Assembly: GCF_001423845.1 (NCBI RefSeq)
Contig: NZ_LMPM01000001.1
Location: 676,001-740,000 of the forward strand
Length of the DNA stretch: 64,000 nt
From: Sphingomonas sp. Leaf357
Lineage (GTDB): Bacteria; Pseudomonadota; Alphaproteobacteria; Sphingomonadales; Sphingomonadaceae
Direction: 5' to 3'
Shown: piece by piece, positions 16,792-27,000 of the stretch
Position numbering within the stretch: position 1 is the stretch's first letter
Layout of the letters: the number at the start of each line of letters is the position of its first letter
Notes under the pieces: generated by a model
Told to the model about the DNA's origin: nothing
Database searches by the model: none
What the model saw: only the letters and a program-made list of their open reading frames with translations
Program-made: the position numbers and the translations under genes

Positions 16792-18048
16792 ATGCTTAGG
16801 TGTTTGAGGCTCACCCGGTTATTAGCGGCCGTGTCGCTTGCGGTACTTGCATCTTGTGGCGGTGGGGGATCGGGCGGTTCTTCCGCTCCCGCTACGGTGA
16901 CACCGACACCGACACCGACACCGACACCCATGCCCGTTCGCTCGGTGAATTCGGTCGCCGTTGCCAGCTTTGCGGCGCCATGGTCGATGATCTTCCTTCC
17001 AGATGGCCGGATGCTAGTCACCGAACGTCCGCCAACACCCGATACCTTGCTAAACCCAGTCGAGCCCGGTCGTCTTCGGTTGGTTACTCAAGGCGGTGTC
17101 GTGTCGGCCCCGATCGCCGGGCTGCCGAGCAATGTCGGGCTGCTCGATATCAAGCTCGATCCGCTCTACGCCAGCAACCGCCGTATCTATATCAGCTTCA
17201 TGGAACGCGACCCTAACGCTCCAAGAACTGGTCGCGATGAAGGGGATGCGCGGGTCGACCCGGCTGGATTGGCCGTGATGCGTGGCACGCTGAACTTAGA
17301 TCCGAACGGCGGGGCGCAACTGACCGATGTGTCGGTGATCTGGCGGCAAACGCCCAAAATCGTCAGTTTCCCCGGCTCCGGAGAACCGGGGGGCCGGTTG
17401 GCGTTCTCACCCGACGGCATCTATCTTTTCGTCACAGCGGGTGACCGGCAGGAATTCACGCCGGTTCAAAGCCTCACCAATACGCTTGGCAAGATCATCC
17501 GCATCTATCCGGATGGCAGCATCCCGTCCGATAATCCCTATGTCGGCCGTGGCGATGCGTTGCCGGAAATCTGGACGCTCGGTCACCGCAATGCCTATGG
17601 TTTGGCATTCGACGCCGCGGGCCAGCTCTGGGAAAACGAGATGGGGCCGATGGGGGGGGATGAATTCAATCTGATCCAAAGGACCGGCAACTATGGCTGG
17701 CCCAACGTCTCCTACGGCGACAATTATGGCGGTGCGCCTCTCCCAAAGCCTGCCACGGGAGACGGTTACGCAGCGTCCGCCGTCTGGTGGACGCCGGTGA
17801 TCGCGCCGTCTGGGATGATCTTCTACACCGGCACAACGTTTGGCGATTGGCGCGGGGACGCCATCATCTCGGGCCTGCAATCCAAGGGGCTCGTGCGTGT
17901 CCGCGTGACCGGAACGACGGCGAGCGAAGTGCAGCGCATCGATCTCGGCGCTCGCATCCGGTCGGTGACGCAGGGTCCGGATGGCGCGCTTTGGGTGCTG
18001 GAGGATCAGCCCAGCGGGCGGCTTCTCAAGTTGACGCCGGTGTTCTGA
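16792..18048 (+). CDS. PQQ-dependent sugar dehydrogenase-like lipoprotein (GDH-B/Asd-like beta-propeller)
   Basis: 418 residues. A lipobox LAVLASC (Cys about 21) follows a signal peptide, so the mature protein is lipid-anchored. A Gly/Ser patch and a (Pro-Thr)n linker follow, then the six-bladed soluble-GDH propeller with FAAPWSMIFLPDGRMLVTER, GLLDIKLDPLYASN, the calcium/PQQ-site GHRNAYGLAFDAAGQLWENEMGPMGGDE, and the final GPDGALWVLED. Family members oxidise aldoses in the periplasm with PQQ. The natural substrate here is unknown, and some homologues have lost PQQ binding. GGAACGG precedes the ATG. It flanks the sugar island but is transcribed alone. Confidence 0.8.
   Translation: MLRCLRLTRLLAAVSLAVLASCGGGGSGGSSAPATVTPTPTPTPTPMPVRSVNSVAVASFAAPWSMIFLPDGRMLVTERPPTPDTLLNPVEPGRLRLVTQGGVVSAPIAGLPSNVGLLDIKLDPLYASNRRIYISFMERDPNAPRTGRDEGDARVDPAGLAVMRGTLNLDPNGGAQLTDVSVIWRQTPKIVSFPGSGEPGGRLAFSPDGIYLFVTAGDRQEFTPVQSLTNTLGKIIRIYPDGSIPSDNPYVGRGDALPEIWTLGHRNAYGLAFDAAGQLWENEMGPMGGDEFNLIQRTGNYGWPNVSYGDNYGGAPLPKPATGDGYAASAVWWTPVIAPSGMIFYTGTTFGDWRGDAIISGLQSKGLVRVRVTGTTASEVQRIDLGARIRSVTQGPDGALWVLEDQPSGRLLKLTPVF
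16901..16930 (+). repeat. Hexanucleotide tandem repeat (CACCGA)5 encoding a Pro-Thr linker
   Basis: Four exact copies of CACCGA and a fifth with one change lie head to tail inside the lipoprotein gene. They encode alternating Pro and Thr between the lipid anchor and the propeller. Because the unit is six bases, copy-number change would lengthen or shorten the linker without breaking the frame. Confidence 0.85.
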
Positions 18049-18073
18049 TCCGGCTCGGGCAGATCCGGCGCGA

Positions 18074-18949
18074 TCAGCGCCGGCCGGATTCCAGCATGCG
18101 CCGGATCGACGTGGCATATTCGGACTTGCCCAACGCAGCGATCGCCTTGTTGAGCTGCGCCTCGTCGATGAAGCCCTGGTTGAACGCGATTTCCTCGGGA
18201 CAGGCGACCTTGAAACCCTGGCGCTTTTCGATCGTGCGGACGAATTCCGCGGCTTCGAGCAGGCTGTCCGCCGTTCCCGTGTCGAGCCAGGCAAAGCCGC
18301 GCCCCATGATTTCGACGGTCAGTTCGCCGCGTTCGAGATAGATGCGGTTGACGTCGGTGATCTCCAGCTCGCCACGTGCCGACGGCTTCAAATTCGCCGC
18401 GATATCCACCACCTGGTTGTCGTAGAAATACAGCCCGGTCACCGCCCAGTTGGAGCGCGGAACGGCCGGCTTTTCCTCGATCGACAGCGCGCGCATCGCG
18501 TCGTCGAACTCGACGACGCCATACCGCTCGGGATCATGGACATGATAGGCGAAGACCGAGGCCCCCTTCGGCCGGGCCATCGCGCTGGCGGAGAGCTCGG
18601 TCATGCCGTGGCCGTAATAGATGTTGTCGCCCAGCACCAAGGCGGACGGCCCGCCATCCACGAAATTCGCGCCGATGATATAGGCCTGGGCGAGGCCATC
18701 CGGGGTTGGTTGCACGGCATATTCGATGTTCATCCCCCATTGCGACCCGTCGCCGAGCAAGGTCTGGAACGACGGCACGTCGCGCGGCGTGGAGATGAGC
18801 AGCACTTCGCGGATGCCGGCCAGCATCAGCGTGGACAGCGGGTAATAGATCATCGGCTTGTCATAGACCGGCATGAGCTGCTTCGACGTTGCCAGCGTCA
18901 TGGGGTGGAGGCGCGTACCGCTGCCGCCGGCGAGGATGATGCCCCTCAT
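18074..18949 (-). CDS. rmlA: Glucose-1-phosphate thymidylyltransferase
   Basis: 291 residues, the standard length for RmlA. Signatures are [37 protein letters not shown] (Lys of the phosphate site), [14 protein letters not shown] (metal Asp) and [14 protein letters not shown]. It makes dTDP-glucose from glucose-1-phosphate and dTTP, the entry into dTDP-L-rhamnose. It is last in the minus-strand operon rmlC-rmlB-rmlD-rmlA and ends 25 bases from the convergent lipoprotein gene. Confidence 0.96.
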   Translation of the reverse strand: MRGIILAGGSGTRLHPMTLATSKQLMPVYDKPMIYYPLSTLMLAGIREVLLISTPRDVPSFQTLLGDGSQWGMNIEYAVQPTPDGLAQAYIIGANFVDGGPSALVLGDNIYYGHGMTELSASAMARPKGASVFAYHVHDPERYGVVEFDDAMRALSIEEKPAVPRSNWAVTGLYFYDNQVVDIAANLKPSARGELEITDVNRIYLERGELTVEIMGRGFAWLDTGTADSLLEAAEFVRTIEKRQGFKVACPEEIAFNQGFIDEAQLNKAIAALGKSEYATSIRRMLESGRR

Positions 18950-18974
18950 ATGCTTCTGTCCATTCTGTCCGGGA

Positions 18975-19853
18975 TCAGGAAAGGTGTCGCGCGACGCTGA
19001 GGTCGACGGCGTGTTGCCACGCGCCCAGGCGGATGCCGTAGGCGTTCGCCAGTTTCGTGCAATCGAGTCGCGAATTGCCGGGTCGCGTGGCCGGGGTCGG
19101 ATATTCGGCCGTCGTGATATGGCGCACGTGCGCCGATGGCCCGCCGCGTGCCGCCGATGCGGCGAAGATCGCCTCGGCGAACCCGGCCCAGCTCGTATCG
19201 CCCGCCGCCGTCATGTGGAACACGCCACGCAAGTCCGGTGATGGATCCTCCGCCAGCCGCTCGGCGACCTGCAGCACGGCATCGGCGATATCGAGCGCGC
19301 CGGTCGGGTTGCCGAACTGGTCCGCCACCACGCCAAGTTCGTCGCGATCGGCGGCGAGCCGCAGCATGGTTTTCAGGAAATTGGCGCCGAATGGGCTGTA
19401 GACCCAGGCCGTGCGCAGGATCACGCTATCGGCATGCGCGGCCAGCACCGCCTGTTCGCCCGCCAGCTTCGACGCGCCGTAGACGCCCAGCGGGCCGGTC
19501 GGATCGGTTTCGACATAGGGGGCGGACTTGGTGCCATCGAACACGAAATCGGTCGACAGATGGACGAGCGGCACGCCTAGGGCCGCGGCGGCTTCCGCCA
19601 CCGCGCCTGCGCCGGCGGCGTTGACGGCAAAGGCCATCTCGCGCTCGGATTCGGCTTTGTCGACGGCGGTATAGGCGGCGGCCGAAACGATCGCGTCGGG
19701 CTTCGCCGCGATCAACGCTGCGCGCACGCTCGCGCCTTCCGCGAGATCGAATTCGGGGCGGCCGAGCGACATGACGACATGCCCGCGCGCCGGCGCGCGC
19801 TCGATCAGGCTCTGCACGACCTGCCCGTTCCGGCCGGTGACGGCGATCCTCAC
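18975..19853 (-). CDS. rmlD: dTDP-4-dehydrorhamnose reductase
   Basis: 292 residues. The SDR motif is [16 protein letters not shown]. The active site has [18 protein letters not shown] and the YxxxK pair in [13 protein letters not shown], plus [15 protein letters not shown], all typical of RmlD. It performs the last step of dTDP-L-rhamnose synthesis with NADPH. It starts at GTG, overlapping the rmlB stop as GTGA. Confidence 0.95.
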   Translation of the reverse strand: MRIAVTGRNGQVVQSLIERAPARGHVVMSLGRPEFDLAEGASVRAALIAAKPDAIVSAAAYTAVDKAESEREMAFAVNAAGAGAVAEAAAALGVPLVHLSTDFVFDGTKSAPYVETDPTGPLGVYGASKLAGEQAVLAAHADSVILRTAWVYSPFGANFLKTMLRLAADRDELGVVADQFGNPTGALDIADAVLQVAERLAEDPSPDLRGVFHMTAAGDTSWAGFAEAIFAASAARGGPSAHVRHITTAEYPTPATRPGNSRLDCTKLANAYGIRLGAWQHAVDLSVARHLS

Positions 19854-20914
19854 GTCGCGGCGGCCTCGGTCTTGGACAGCCCGAGCCGCGCGCCATCATA
19901 TCGTTCGCGAAGCGGCCCCCACCACCATTTGTTGTCGAGATACCATTGCACCGTCTTGTCGATGCCGGTCTCGAACGTCTCCTGCGCGCGCCAGCCGAGT
20001 TCGGTCTCGAGCCGTGACGCGTCGATCGCGTACCGGGCGTCGTGGCCCGGCCGATCGGTGACGTAGGTGATCAAGGTCTCGCGCGGCGTGTCGGTCGGCA
20101 CCAGGCGGTCGAGCGTCTGGCAGATGCGGCGGACGACCTCGATATTCTGCCGCTCGTTGCGGCCGCCGACATTGTAGGTCTCGCCCGGCCGGCCGCGTTC
20201 GGCGATCAGGTCCAGCGCACGGGCATGATCCTCGACATACAGCCAGTCGCGCACGTTGTCGCCCTTGCCGTAGACCGGCAACGGACGCCCATCGAGCGCG
20301 TTGAGGATGATCAGCGGGATCAGCTTTTCGGGGAAGTGATACGGCCCGTAATTGTTCGAGCAGTTCGACACCACGACCGGCAGGCCGTATGTCCGCTGCC
20401 ATGCCTTGGCGAGGTGATCGGACGACGCCTTGCTGGCCGAATAGGGCGAACTCGGATCGTATGGCGTTTCCTCGGTAAACAGCCCTTCGGCGCCGAGCGA
20501 TCCGTACACCTCGTCGGTCGAGACGTGCAGGAAGCGGAAGGCCTGCTTCGCCGCCTCGTCCAGCCCGAGCCAATACATTCGCGCGGCCTCCAGCAGGGTG
20601 AACGTGCCCATGATGTTGGTACGAATGAAATCGGCCGCGCCGGTGATCGAGCGATCGACATGGCTTTCGGCGGCGAGATGCATGATCCGGTCGGGCCGGA
20701 ACTCCGCGATCGCCGCATCCATCTTGGCGCGATCGCAAATGTCGGCGTGCAGGAACTGGTGGTTGTTGCGTCCCTCCACGGCTTTCAACGAGGCCATATT
20801 GCCGGCATAGGTCAGCGCATCGACGGTCAGGACGTCATACCCCTGTTCGAGCACGAGGTGACGCACCAGCGCCGAACCGATAAAGCCGGCCCCGCCGGTG
20901 ACGATGATCCGCAT
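19850..20914 (-). CDS. rmlB: dTDP-glucose 4,6-dehydratase
   Basis: 354 residues. NAD binding is shown by [19 protein letters not shown]. The catalytic triad region is [14 protein letters not shown] (Thr-Asp-Glu) and [16 protein letters not shown] (YxxxK). [16 protein letters not shown] and [14 protein letters not shown] are RmlB signatures. It converts dTDP-glucose to dTDP-4-keto-6-deoxyglucose. It starts seven bases after the rmlC stop and is coupled to rmlD by a four-base overlap. Confidence 0.96.
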   Translation of the reverse strand: MRIIVTGGAGFIGSALVRHLVLEQGYDVLTVDALTYAGNMASLKAVEGRNNHQFLHADICDRAKMDAAIAEFRPDRIMHLAAESHVDRSITGAADFIRTNIMGTFTLLEAARMYWLGLDEAAKQAFRFLHVSTDEVYGSLGAEGLFTEETPYDPSSPYSASKASSDHLAKAWQRTYGLPVVVSNCSNNYGPYHFPEKLIPLIILNALDGRPLPVYGKGDNVRDWLYVEDHARALDLIAERGRPGETYNVGGRNERQNIEVVRRICQTLDRLVPTDTPRETLITYVTDRPGHDARYAIDASRLETELGWRAQETFETGIDKTVQWYLDNKWWWGPLRERYDGARLGLSKTEAAAT

Positions 20915-20921
20915 CTGAATT

Positions 20922-21485
20922 TCAGTCCTGGTAGGTGAAATAGGCAGGAAGATCGGCCAGCGTGGGCTGAACGCGATCCTTGGGCGAGAGCGTGTCGGGA
21001 TCGGCGACCGCCGGCCACTTTATGCCGATCGCCGAATCATCCCACGCCAGGCCCTTGTCGCTCGCATGGTCATAATAAGCGGTTACCTTGTAGGCGAGCA
21101 TCGTATCGGGCACGAGCGTGCAGAAACCGTGCGCGAAGCCGGGCGGAACCCAGAGTTGCCGGCCGTTCTCGGCGGACAACTCGATCGCGAGCCATTTGCC
21201 GTAGGTCGGCGAACCGGTGCGGATATCGACCGCGACATCGAGGAGCGCACCCGCGATGCAGCGGACGAGCTTGCCTTGGGCGAATGGGTCGGTCTGGAAA
21301 TGCAGGCCGCGAATCGTGCCGGCTTTTGCGCTGAGCGATTCGTTTTCCTGCACGAACTCGGGCTTTCCAACGGTCTCGATGAACCGATCGGCACGGAACG
21401 TTTCGGCGAAATAGCCTCGCGCATCGCCGTGCCGGACCGGCTGAATTGCGACGGGGCCGGCGATATCGAAGGTCTGAAAATTCAT
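20922..21485 (-). CDS. rmlC: dTDP-4-dehydrorhamnose 3,5-epimerase
   Basis: 187 residues, cupin fold. Motifs are [11 protein letters not shown], the catalytic His region [19 protein letters not shown], the [17 protein letters not shown] signature, [13 protein letters not shown] and the Tyr of [12 protein letters not shown]. It epimerises C3 and C5 of dTDP-4-keto-6-deoxyglucose. It is the first gene of the rml operon. The 296-base gap to the divergent imuA contains the promoters of both. Confidence 0.95.
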   Translation of the reverse strand: MNFQTFDIAGPVAIQPVRHGDARGYFAETFRADRFIETVGKPEFVQENESLSAKAGTIRGLHFQTDPFAQGKLVRCIAGALLDVAVDIRTGSPTYGKWLAIELSAENGRQLWVPPGFAHGFCTLVPDTMLAYKVTAYYDHASDKGLAWDDSAIGIKWPAVADPDTLSPKDRVQPTLADLPAYFTYQD

Positions 21486-21762
21486 CTCAACATCCGGCTG
21501 TATTCAGAAAAGATTGCATTAGCATCATCGGTCGAATTGCCAACCAAGCGGCGTTCGCCAGTTCGACCCTCGCGCAAATGATGTGGATCCAGGTGGAATA
21601 GGTCTCAGGAGGCACTATGCCTGCCGCCCCTTAGCCTTATGCGGTTTCACAGGACGTTCACGGGAGGGCACGCGTCGGCAGTCGTCCCTTGGTTCCAGAA
21701 ATGCCGCGCCATCCGATCATAAGCATCTGCTTGACATGGGAGCGCGCCCACGCCCAGTTAAA

Positions 21763-21777
21763 GAACGTATCGGGAAC
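21763..21777 (+). promoter_or_regulatory. LexA (SOS) box GAAC-N7-GAAC upstream of imuA
   Basis: GAAC at 21763-21766 and GAAC at 21774-21777 are separated by exactly seven bases, the direct-repeat LexA operator of Alphaproteobacteria. It ends four bases before the imuA ATG, and a possible -35 TTGACA lies at 21731-21736. Position and target fit DNA-damage control of the imuA-imuB-dnaE2 operon. Confidence 0.85.
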
Positions 21778-21781
21778 AAGC

Positions 21782-22576
21782 ATGATCGAGTCGCGTAAAA
21801 TTCTGGAGATGCTGCGGCAGAGAATCGCGCCATTGGAACGCTTGCGGGCATCCGAGACAGCGTTGCCCATAGCAATTGGCCATGGGGAGATCGACGCACG
21901 ACTGGATGGCGGGCTGGCTCGTGGACGAATGCACGAACTGTTCGCGTCGGACGAGAAGGATGAGGGAGCAGGAACGGGGTTCGCTGCGATGTTGATGTTG
22001 CGCGTAGCGAGCCGAGTGGCGACCCCCATCGTCTGGCTCAGGCAGGAGGAGGCCGAGGCCAAGGCGCCGTTGCATGGGCCGGGATTGGTAGAATTGGGCT
22101 TCGACCCTGCCAATCTGGTGCTGGGCCTGTTGCCCGATGCGCTGTCCGTCCTGCGGGTCGCCGTGGAGGTCGTGCGGTGTGTCGATGTGGGGGCGGTGGT
22201 GATCGAACTCTGGCGCTCGCCTCGCGCGCTGGATCTCACCGCGAGCCGGCGACTGGCGGTGGCGGCGGAGGGATCCGGCGTAACCGCCTTGCTGCTGCGC
22301 GTCGCCGCCGAGCCGACGCCCAGTGCCGCGCACACGCGCTGGCACGTGCGATCGGCGGCGGCGGTGCCGCTGGCGGCGAACGCACCGGGTTTCCCGACGC
22401 TGGATGTGGAATTGTCGCGGCAACGCGGCGGAAGGGCCGGCGGTCGCTGGTGTGTGGAGTGGGATCGTGACGAGGCAATCTTCCGGCCGGCCGGATATCA
22501 GGCGGCGGCGCTTTCTGGCGCTATGGTTTCCGTTTCTGCCGGCGGATCGGGTAGCGCGCGGCAGCGCACCGGATAG
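21782..22576 (+). CDS. imuA: ImuA, RecA-like SOS mutagenesis protein
   Basis: 264 residues, RecA/SulA-related. The N-terminus resembles ImuA (LRQRIAPLERL, then HGEIDARLDGGLARGRMHELFA), with a degenerate nucleotide-binding core (GFAAMLMLRVASRVATPIVWL) and ALDLTASRRLAVAAE. ImuA works with ImuB and DnaE2 in error-prone synthesis past DNA lesions. The chosen ATG lies directly after the LexA box. The 3' end overlaps imuB by about 110 bases, so the two genes are read in different frames over that stretch. Confidence 0.85.
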   Translation: MIESRKILEMLRQRIAPLERLRASETALPIAIGHGEIDARLDGGLARGRMHELFASDEKDEGAGTGFAAMLMLRVASRVATPIVWLRQEEAEAKAPLHGPGLVELGFDPANLVLGLLPDALSVLRVAVEVVRCVDVGAVVIELWRSPRALDLTASRRLAVAAEGSGVTALLLRVAAEPTPSAAHTRWHVRSAAAVPLAANAPGFPTLDVELSRQRGGRAGGRWCVEWDRDEAIFRPAGYQAAALSGAMVSVSAGGSGSARQRTG

Positions 22577-24011
22577 CGCCTATGCCTTTGTGGAGAAGCA
22601 GCGCGGGGCGATGCGGCTGGTCGCGGTCGACCGCGTCGCGCAGGGGCTGGGAATCGCCCCTGGCATGACGCTGGCCGATGCGCGCACGCGCCTGCCCGGG
22701 CTGGTCGCGCTCGATCATGATCCGGCGGCCGACGATGCCTTGCTCGAACGGATCGCCGATGGCTGCGATCGCTACACGCCACTGGTCGCGATCGATGGCG
22801 CGGACGGGCTGACACTCGACATCACCGGCTGCCTGCAGGACGGCGACAGCGAGGACGATCTGGCCGCCGATCTCGAGCGCCGGCTCGCCGCTTATGGTCT
22901 GCAGGTGCGGCATGCCTTGGCTGCGTCGCCCGAGGCGGCGCAGGCGCTCGCGCGGTACCAGACGATGCCCGCGCCGGACGAAGCGGCGGCGGTCCTGCGG
23001 CTCGGCGTGGTCGCGCTTCGGCTCGACGAGGATACCGAACTGGCGCTGCGGCGCGCCGGGCTGAAGACGATCGGCGATCTTGCCGGTCGCCCGACCGCAC
23101 CGCTCGCCGCACGTTTCGGCGACGATATGGTGGCCGCCCTCGCGCGTCTCACCGGCAAGTCCGACAGCCGCATCGTGCCGCGCCGCGTTCCACCCGCCTT
23201 GCTGGTCGAACGGCGGCTGGCCGAGCCAGTAACGCAGACCGCCGCGGCGCTGAACATTCTCGAAGCACTGGCGACCGAAGCGGCGGAGACGATGGCCGAA
23301 CAGCATCAGGGCGGCCGGCGTTTCGCCGCGCGCTTCTTCCGCAGCGATGGCCTCGCCGTCGATCTCGCGGTCGAGACGAGTCTCGCGGTGCGTGATCCCA
23401 AGGTGGTGATGCGCCTGTTCGAGGAGCGGATCGAGGGGCTGGCCGATCCGATCGATCCCGGTTTCGGTTTCGACATGATCCGCCTGACCGTGCCGACACT
23501 CGGTCCCCTCGCACCGACGCAATTACAACTTGAGGGCGGGGCGGTGGCGGAGGGCGAACTGGCCGCGCTGATCGACCGGCTCAGCACGCGGCTCGGGCGC
23601 GGGCGGTTCCGCCGCTTGATCCCGCAGGACACACATATTCCGGAACAAGCGGTGCTCGCTTTGCCCGCGGTCGCTATGCCGCCGGCCAGTTGGGACGCGC
23701 CGGAGCCGGGCGAACCACCGCGCCGCCCGCTGCACCTGTTCGATCCGCCCCAGCCGATCCAGGTCGTGGCGGAAGTGCCGGACGGCCCGCCGCAGCGCTT
23801 TCGCTGGCGTCGCAACCTGCACGAAGTGACGCGCTTCGAGGGCCCCGAACGCGTCGCCGCCGAATGGTGGCGTGACGGTCCGCCCCGCCCGACGCGAGAT
23901 TATTACCGCATCGAGGATGCGCGCGGCCGCCGCTTCTGGGTCTTCCGTCACGGACTGTACGGCACCGAGCGCGAGACGCCGCATTGGTACGTACACGGCC
24001 TTTTCGCGTGA
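22467..24011 (+). CDS. imuB: ImuB, inactive Y-family polymerase subunit of the mutasome
   Basis: About 514 residues with the Y-family fold. The N-terminus FLALWFPFLPADR lacks the catalytic DxD of DinB, as in other ImuB proteins. The palm has RLVAVDRVAQGLGIAPGMTLADARTRLPGL and a helix-hairpin-helix AGLKTIGDLAGRPTAPLAARFG. The C-terminal tail (FVFRHGLY-type ending with HWYVHGLFA) is conserved in ImuB. ImuB bridges ImuA, DnaE2 and the beta clamp. The start is GTG with GGAG upstream. Its stop overlaps dnaE2 as GTGA. Confidence 0.88.
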   Translation: MTRQSSGRPDIRRRRFLALWFPFLPADRVARGSAPDSAYAFVEKQRGAMRLVAVDRVAQGLGIAPGMTLADARTRLPGLVALDHDPAADDALLERIADGCDRYTPLVAIDGADGLTLDITGCLQDGDSEDDLAADLERRLAAYGLQVRHALAASPEAAQALARYQTMPAPDEAAAVLRLGVVALRLDEDTELALRRAGLKTIGDLAGRPTAPLAARFGDDMVAALARLTGKSDSRIVPRRVPPALLVERRLAEPVTQTAAALNILEALATEAAETMAEQHQGGRRFAARFFRSDGLAVDLAVETSLAVRDPKVVMRLFEERIEGLADPIDPGFGFDMIRLTVPTLGPLAPTQLQLEGGAVAEGELAALIDRLSTRLGRGRFRRLIPQDTHIPEQAVLALPAVAMPPASWDAPEPGEPPRRPLHLFDPPQPIQVVAEVPDGPPQRFRWRRNLHEVTRFEGPERVAAEWWRDGPPRPTRDYYRIEDARGRRFWVFRHGLYGTERETPHWYVHGLFA

Positions 24012-27000
24012 CGGCCTTCGCCGAACTGGTGGCGGCAACCAACTATTCGTTTCTGCGCGGGGCGAGCCATGCCAGCGACATGATCGGCGTTGCAAACGCG
24101 CTCGGCATGACCGGGATCGGAATTGCCGATCGCAACACCGTGGCCGGCGTGGTGCGGGCCTGGTCGGCGCTGAAGACCGCGCCCGACAAGGCACGCGTGG
24201 CGCTGCTCGCCGACAAGAAGGCACGCGGCGAACCCGAGACGCTGAGCGACGACGAATGGGCGTCCTGTGAAATCGACCTGCGCCTGATCGTCGGCGCTCG
24301 ACTGGTGTTCGTCGATGGCACGCCGGACATTATCGCTTATCCCGCCACACGTTTTGGCTGGGGACGGCTGACGCGATTGCTGACCGTCGGCAATCTGCGC
24401 GCGGTGAAGGGCGATTGCATTCTGCGCTTCGCCGATCTGATCGATTACGCGCAGGATCTTCTGCTGATCGCGCTGCCATATTCCACCGCGCAGGACGAGG
24501 CGACGCATCGCGATCCGGTGGATTATGATTACGGTCATCCGCCGAAACCGATGTTGCGGCTGGTGGAGGTGCCGCCGGCCGATCTCGAGGGGACGCTTGT
24601 CCGGCTGCGTCGAGTGGCACCCGATCGCGTGTGGCTCGGCGCGGCGATGCCGCATCGTGGCCGGGACGCGCGCGATCTCGTTCGCCTGAACGGCATCGCG
24701 CACGCCGCGCGCGTGCCGTTGATCGCGACCAACGATGCGCTCTACGCCATGCCGGAGCAGCGCCCGTTGCACGACGTGCTGACCTGCATCCGCCTCGGCA
24801 CGACCATCGCGGCGGCGGGCAAGCGTCTGGAAGCCAATGCCGAGCGTCATCTGAAACATCCTGCCGAGATGGCACGACTGTTCCGCGATCACCCGCAAGC
24901 GATCGCGCAGACGCAGGTTTTGCTGTCTCAGATAGAATTCGATTTGAAGCATCTGCGCTACGAATATCCGCACGAACCTGTGCCCGAGGGCTGGGAAGCG
25001 CAGGCGTGGCTGGAACACCTCGTATGGAATGCGGCGATCGAGCGCTATGCCGATTACATGCCGCCCAAGGTGATCGCGACGCTGGCGGAGGAATTCGTCC
25101 TGATCAGCGCACGAAATTACGCCTATTACTTCCTCACCGTCTACGATCTGGTCAGGTTCGCGCGCGCGCAGGATCCCCCGATCCTGTGCCAGGGGCGCGG
25201 ATCGGCGGCCAATTCCGCGGTCTGCTTCCTGCTCGGCGTGACCTCGATCGATCCGATGCAGCACGATCTGCTCTTCTCGCGCTTCGTGTCCGACGAACGC
25301 GACGAGCCGCCCGATATCGATGTCGATTTCGAACACGAACGGCGCGAGGAGGTGATGCAATATATCTACCGCCGATACGGTCGCCACCGCGCCGGCATCG
25401 CCGCGACGGTGGCGCATTATCGCTCGCGCAGCACGGTGCGCCAAGTCGCCAAGGCGCTTGGGTTGAGCGAGGATATCCCCGAGCGCATGGCGAGTACGGT
25501 ATGGGGCAGCCATTCCGGCGACATGGAGGATCGCCGCATCGTCGAAGCGGGGTTCGATCTCGCCAATCCGCAGATCGCACGCCTGCGCTTCATCATGGAT
25601 CAGATTTTGGAGGCGCCGTTTCCGCGCCATCTGTCGCAGCATGTCGGCGGCTTCGTGCTGACCGAAAACCGCTTGGACGAGACGGTGCCGCTGCACCATG
25701 GGGCGATGGCGGATCGCACCTTCATCGAATGGGACAAGGACGATATCGATGCGCTCGGCCTGATGAAGGTCGATGTGCTGGCACTCGGCATGCTGACCTG
25801 TATCCGCAAGAGTTACGATCTGCTCGAACGGCACGGGTTCGGCAAACACACGCTGAATGTCGATCTCGATAGCAACGATCCGGCGGTCTATGAGATGCTT
25901 CAGAAAGGCGACAGCATCGGCGTGTTTCAGGTCGAAAGCCGCGCGCAGATGAACATGTTGCCGCGCCTGCGGCCCAGGAATCTCTACGATCTGACGGTGC
26001 AGGTCGCGATCGTTCGGCCGGGGCCGATCCAGGGCGACATGGTGCATCCCTATCTGCGCCGCCGTACCGGAGTGGAGAAGGTCGAATATCCCGCGCCCGA
26101 TCCGAAATTCGGGCCGGAGGACGAACTGAAGACCCTGCTCGGCAATACCTATGGCGTGCCGCTCTTCCAGGAGCAGGCGATGAAGCTGGCGATCGTCGCT
26201 GCCGCCTTCACCCCGTCCGAGGCGAACCAATTGCGGCGCGCGATGGCGACATTTCGCAATGTCGGCGGCATGCACAATTTCCGCGAGAAACTGGTCGGGG
26301 GGATGATGACGCGGGGGTACCAGCAGGATTTCGCCGAGCGGTGCTACAAGCAGATCGAGGGGTTCGGATCTTACGGCTTTCCCGAAAGTCATGCACTGTC
26401 GTTCGCGCGGCTGGTCTATGTGTCGTCGTGGATCAAGTGCCACCATCCGGCGGTGTTCGCCTGCGCCTTGCTCAATTCGCAGCCGATGGGCTTCTACGCC
26501 CCGGCGCAGATCGTGCGCGATGCGATCGAGCATGACGTCGTGGTGCGTGCGATCGATGTGAATGCGAGTTGCTGGGACAGCATACTGGAGATCGAGCCGC
26601 AGCAGTTTGAGGAAAATGCCCGCGCATCCGTTCGGGCTGAGCCTGTCGAAGCCTCGTCTTCCTTTGCGACGGTTGAGAACGGGAACGGCCCTTCGACAGG
26701 CTCGGGGCGAACGGGGATAGGACAGGGAAGCGACCACCAGCCGGCGCTCAGGCTCGGCCTGCGCCAGATCACCGGTTTCAAAGGGGATTGGGCCGATACG
26801 CTCGTTCGGGCACGCGAAGGCGCCGGCCCCTTCACTTCGATCGAAGGCCTCGCACGTCGCGCCGATCTGCCCGAACGCGCGCTGCGGTTGCTGGCCGATG
26901 CCGATGCCTTCGGATCGATCGGCCTCGACCGGCGCGATGCCTTGTGGGAGGCGCGGCGGACGCCCTCCGCCGCGCTGCCGCTGTTTGCCGCGGCCGAGGC

